Of a stretch of 64,000 bases of DNA, positions 61,719-64,000 are shown piece after piece. The position numbers were made by a program, and so were the translations under genes. The stretch is taken from contig OX485808.1 of assembly GCA_950295325.1 (NCBI GenBank), forward strand, positions 10,048,501-10,112,500, given 5' to 3'. This DNA is from Polytrichum commune. Lineage: Eukaryota; Streptophyta; Polytrichopsida; Polytrichales; Polytrichaceae. Position 1 is the stretch's first letter. Each line of letters opens with the position of its first letter. The notes beneath the pieces are model-generated. The model saw nothing but the letters and a program-made list of their open reading frames with translations. It was not told the origin of the DNA and did no database searches.

Positions 61719-64000
61719 GTTTGCAAACTTCCTCTGTCAATGAAGTCATGACTACTGCCGCGCGCGCTTAGAAATCAATCGATACTTTCACCTACTCGAA
61801 ATTACTTACAATGCGCAACAAACTGTCCCCTACGTGATCTCGACACCTTGGACATTGGATGAGAGCTCTTCAAGAAAGAAACATATAGCGCCGACAACAG
61901 ATGGTTGATGAACAATGGGAAAACTCAATACTGATCAAACTGTCGATGGAAAACGAGAAACAAACTACATGATGAAACATAACCGCGGAAACCTACAACT
62001 ATCTCGACAACCAAACACTTGGAAAAAGAAAGCTCTTCCAGATTGAAATGAGGAGGTGATTGGCAGGGCAGATGGATGGTGAACAAAGGAATTGAAGTGG
62101 AGATGGCCGAAACCGGTGTGGAAATTTCTGTCAACCAATACAACGTACTCTATTGTATCAACAATGAACATGAAATATGTACTCGGATTGCTAATCTTCC
62201 TCATAGCACTTGACACCTGGCACGCCCTACTACCTATGGTCCATCCAATTATAGTGGGATATCTTGGTGAACTGGGTATTTTTGATTAACCATGTGGAAA
62301 TCTAGGGGCTTGTTCTCGGGGGAGATGGGTGTAGGCCGGCTTGAGAGGAAGCAATAGTCTTTGGGAGCCTTTTAATTCTTGTGATGTCCATTTTAGGATT
62401 ACATATAAACTATACCAACTCAAAATCAAGCTACACCATAGTTCACAGAGGTGGTAGCATCATAGTCTTGTTTCTTATATATTCTTTTATTTCTTCTTCA
62501 AATTAACCCACTTCTTGTAGAATGTGAACACGAGATCAAAGGAAATCATTAACATATCCAAACCAAGGCCGTGACCAATTTACTCATAATTCGCATAGCA
62601 CATTTTAATTATTTATCTTAATAATGAAGTTCTATGATTCAAACTTAAGTTAGCTCATGGAGCAATGCATCTTCTTGAGCCAAGAGCAGCTCATGGTGTG
62701 ACTATAGAGGAAATCTACTTGATCTCTTGGCTCAATACTCTTAACAACAAGATGATTGAAAGTTGCCTTGCGACCACATTGTCGGATGGGAGGACAACAA
62801 CCAAGAATAATGTCCTCCCAAATGTCCCTCTCTCGAAGCTCTTCACTGCCTAGCCACACAAAACTGAAATACTCGAGACGATTTCGAAACGATTTCAGAG
62901 AAATCTACTTCAAGTGCACAACTACAAATGCATCTGATATGCATGTTCTTTGGAAGATCAGAGACAAGTGTACAAGTGTTGGGCATTTGATATGGTTTTC
63001 TATAGCTTGTAGGTTGCATGTAGTTTGTTAGTAGAAAGGTTAGCTCATGTTTCTATATTCTTTTGTCTAGCTTTCCCTAGTCCCCTTTCTCATGAGGAAT
63101 CACCTTAGTGCTCCAAACTTTCAAGAAGTTTGACCACTATTTGATTGGAGCAAGTAAGTGACAAAGTGAATCAATTTTGCAGTCAACTCAAAAATGATAT
63201 GTCAAGCCTCACCAATATAGCCAAACTAGACTCAAGAATAATGCCTCTTGATTGTGGTCCCTTCATAAGATTGCTCAGAGGGCCTTCCTTGTCCCGAGGG
63301 GCTAGTAGATCCCGGCGAGTTAATCGAGAATAATGTTATGGGATGTTGGGAGCTCAATCTGAATCTAAGTCATCTTGCATTATTGATTAGAATTAGAAAG
63401 AGAACAAAGAAATGATTCTAAGTAATGTTATACATTATAATAACAAGATTGCGAATGAATATTCATTTCTACGAGATCTATTGATTTCACCCTTGGAAAT
63501 TAAACCTCCTCTAAACATGACAACACATGGTGACAACATTTAGATGCCCATTTAGGAATCCATATTTGAATGCGGAAGAGTTAATTCATTGACTTGTGAG
63601 GAAGAAGTTCAACAGAGATGTGAGTGGATGCATGCTTTGGAAGAAAGGATTTGCATGGAGCTCAGTAGTGCCATCATACCACGAAGAAGTAAGATTTCCA
63701 ATTTTGTTTTTCAACAAGACAATGACCACGGCAAGAGAAGAATGGATGATGAGCTATAGTAACAACGAGACATCCACCTACTCAAGCCTATTCATGGACA
63801 CAAACCATAATTTATGGATGAAATAGTAGCACATGATTAGAGCTATTGAAAGTCTTTTTCATTGGGTGCAAGCACAATATAGTGGACAACTCTTGATTCT
63901 TGCACACGTTTAAGTGAAAGTGATTCAAAACAATATACTGACTTTAAAATTGTGAAAAGAAAAGATCGTAAACATTTAAAAAACATATTGATCTACAAAG
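61719..64000. other. No supported gene
   Basis: Open frames are short (62-91 codons) and unlike any known family. The first few hundred bases would have been the promoter of the small heat-shock gene, but I found no clear GAAnnTTC array. No repeats stand out. Confidence 0.4.

Overview
This is nuclear DNA from a land plant that probably makes swimming sperm: a bryophyte, lycophyte or fern, with cycad or Ginkgo less likely. The evidence is the combination of intron-rich genes with GT-AG splice sites, a plant-specific meiosis gene of the DYAD/SWITCH1/AMEIOTIC1 family, a plant-type multi-pass membrane protein (DUF7733-like), a broken class I small heat-shock protein gene, and a CFAP53-like gene for a motile-cilium protein, which flowering plants and conifers would not be expected to keep. 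The DNA is AT-rich outside exons and gene-poor. I cannot name the species.

Layout. 1-9.9 kb: old repeat DNA, including a decayed minus-strand relic of a DUF7869-type transposon-associated gene (about 200-1220). 9.97-15.6 kb: the DYAD homologue on the minus strand, in at least seven coding exons, with a likely non-coding leader exon and a promoter marked by two TGACGTGG elements. 15.6-44.2 kb: a long repeat domain with no convincing intact gene. It holds a 166-bp near-perfect foldback, a CACTA-type miniature transposon with a 3-bp target duplication, a family of about 230-250-bp inverted-repeat elements, a degenerate 240-300-bp tandem array, a 68-bp minisatellite, CAATTG-rich degenerate arrays, several dispersed repeat families, microsatellites and a kinase-like relic. 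44.2-53.5 kb: an island of two genes, a FAM133-like basic nuclear protein gene (+) and the DUF7733-like membrane protein gene (-), which may carry an upstream ORF. 53.5-56.8 kb: AT-rich spacer. 56.84-60.23 kb: the CFAP53-like gene (+, five exons), with a Stowaway-type miniature transposon in its last intron. 61.26-61.72 kb: the small heat-shock pseudogene (-). 61.7-64 kb: nothing recognised.

The genes do not form a pathway. DYAD acts in meiosis (spores) and CFAP53 in the motile cilium (sperm); both are expected to be reproductive-stage genes, but their proximity is probably chance. All multi-exon models were spliced by eye from frame continuity, GT-AG signals and family resemblance, and no transcript data were available. 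The start of the DYAD coding region and the 3' end of the FAM133-like gene are the least certain boundaries.
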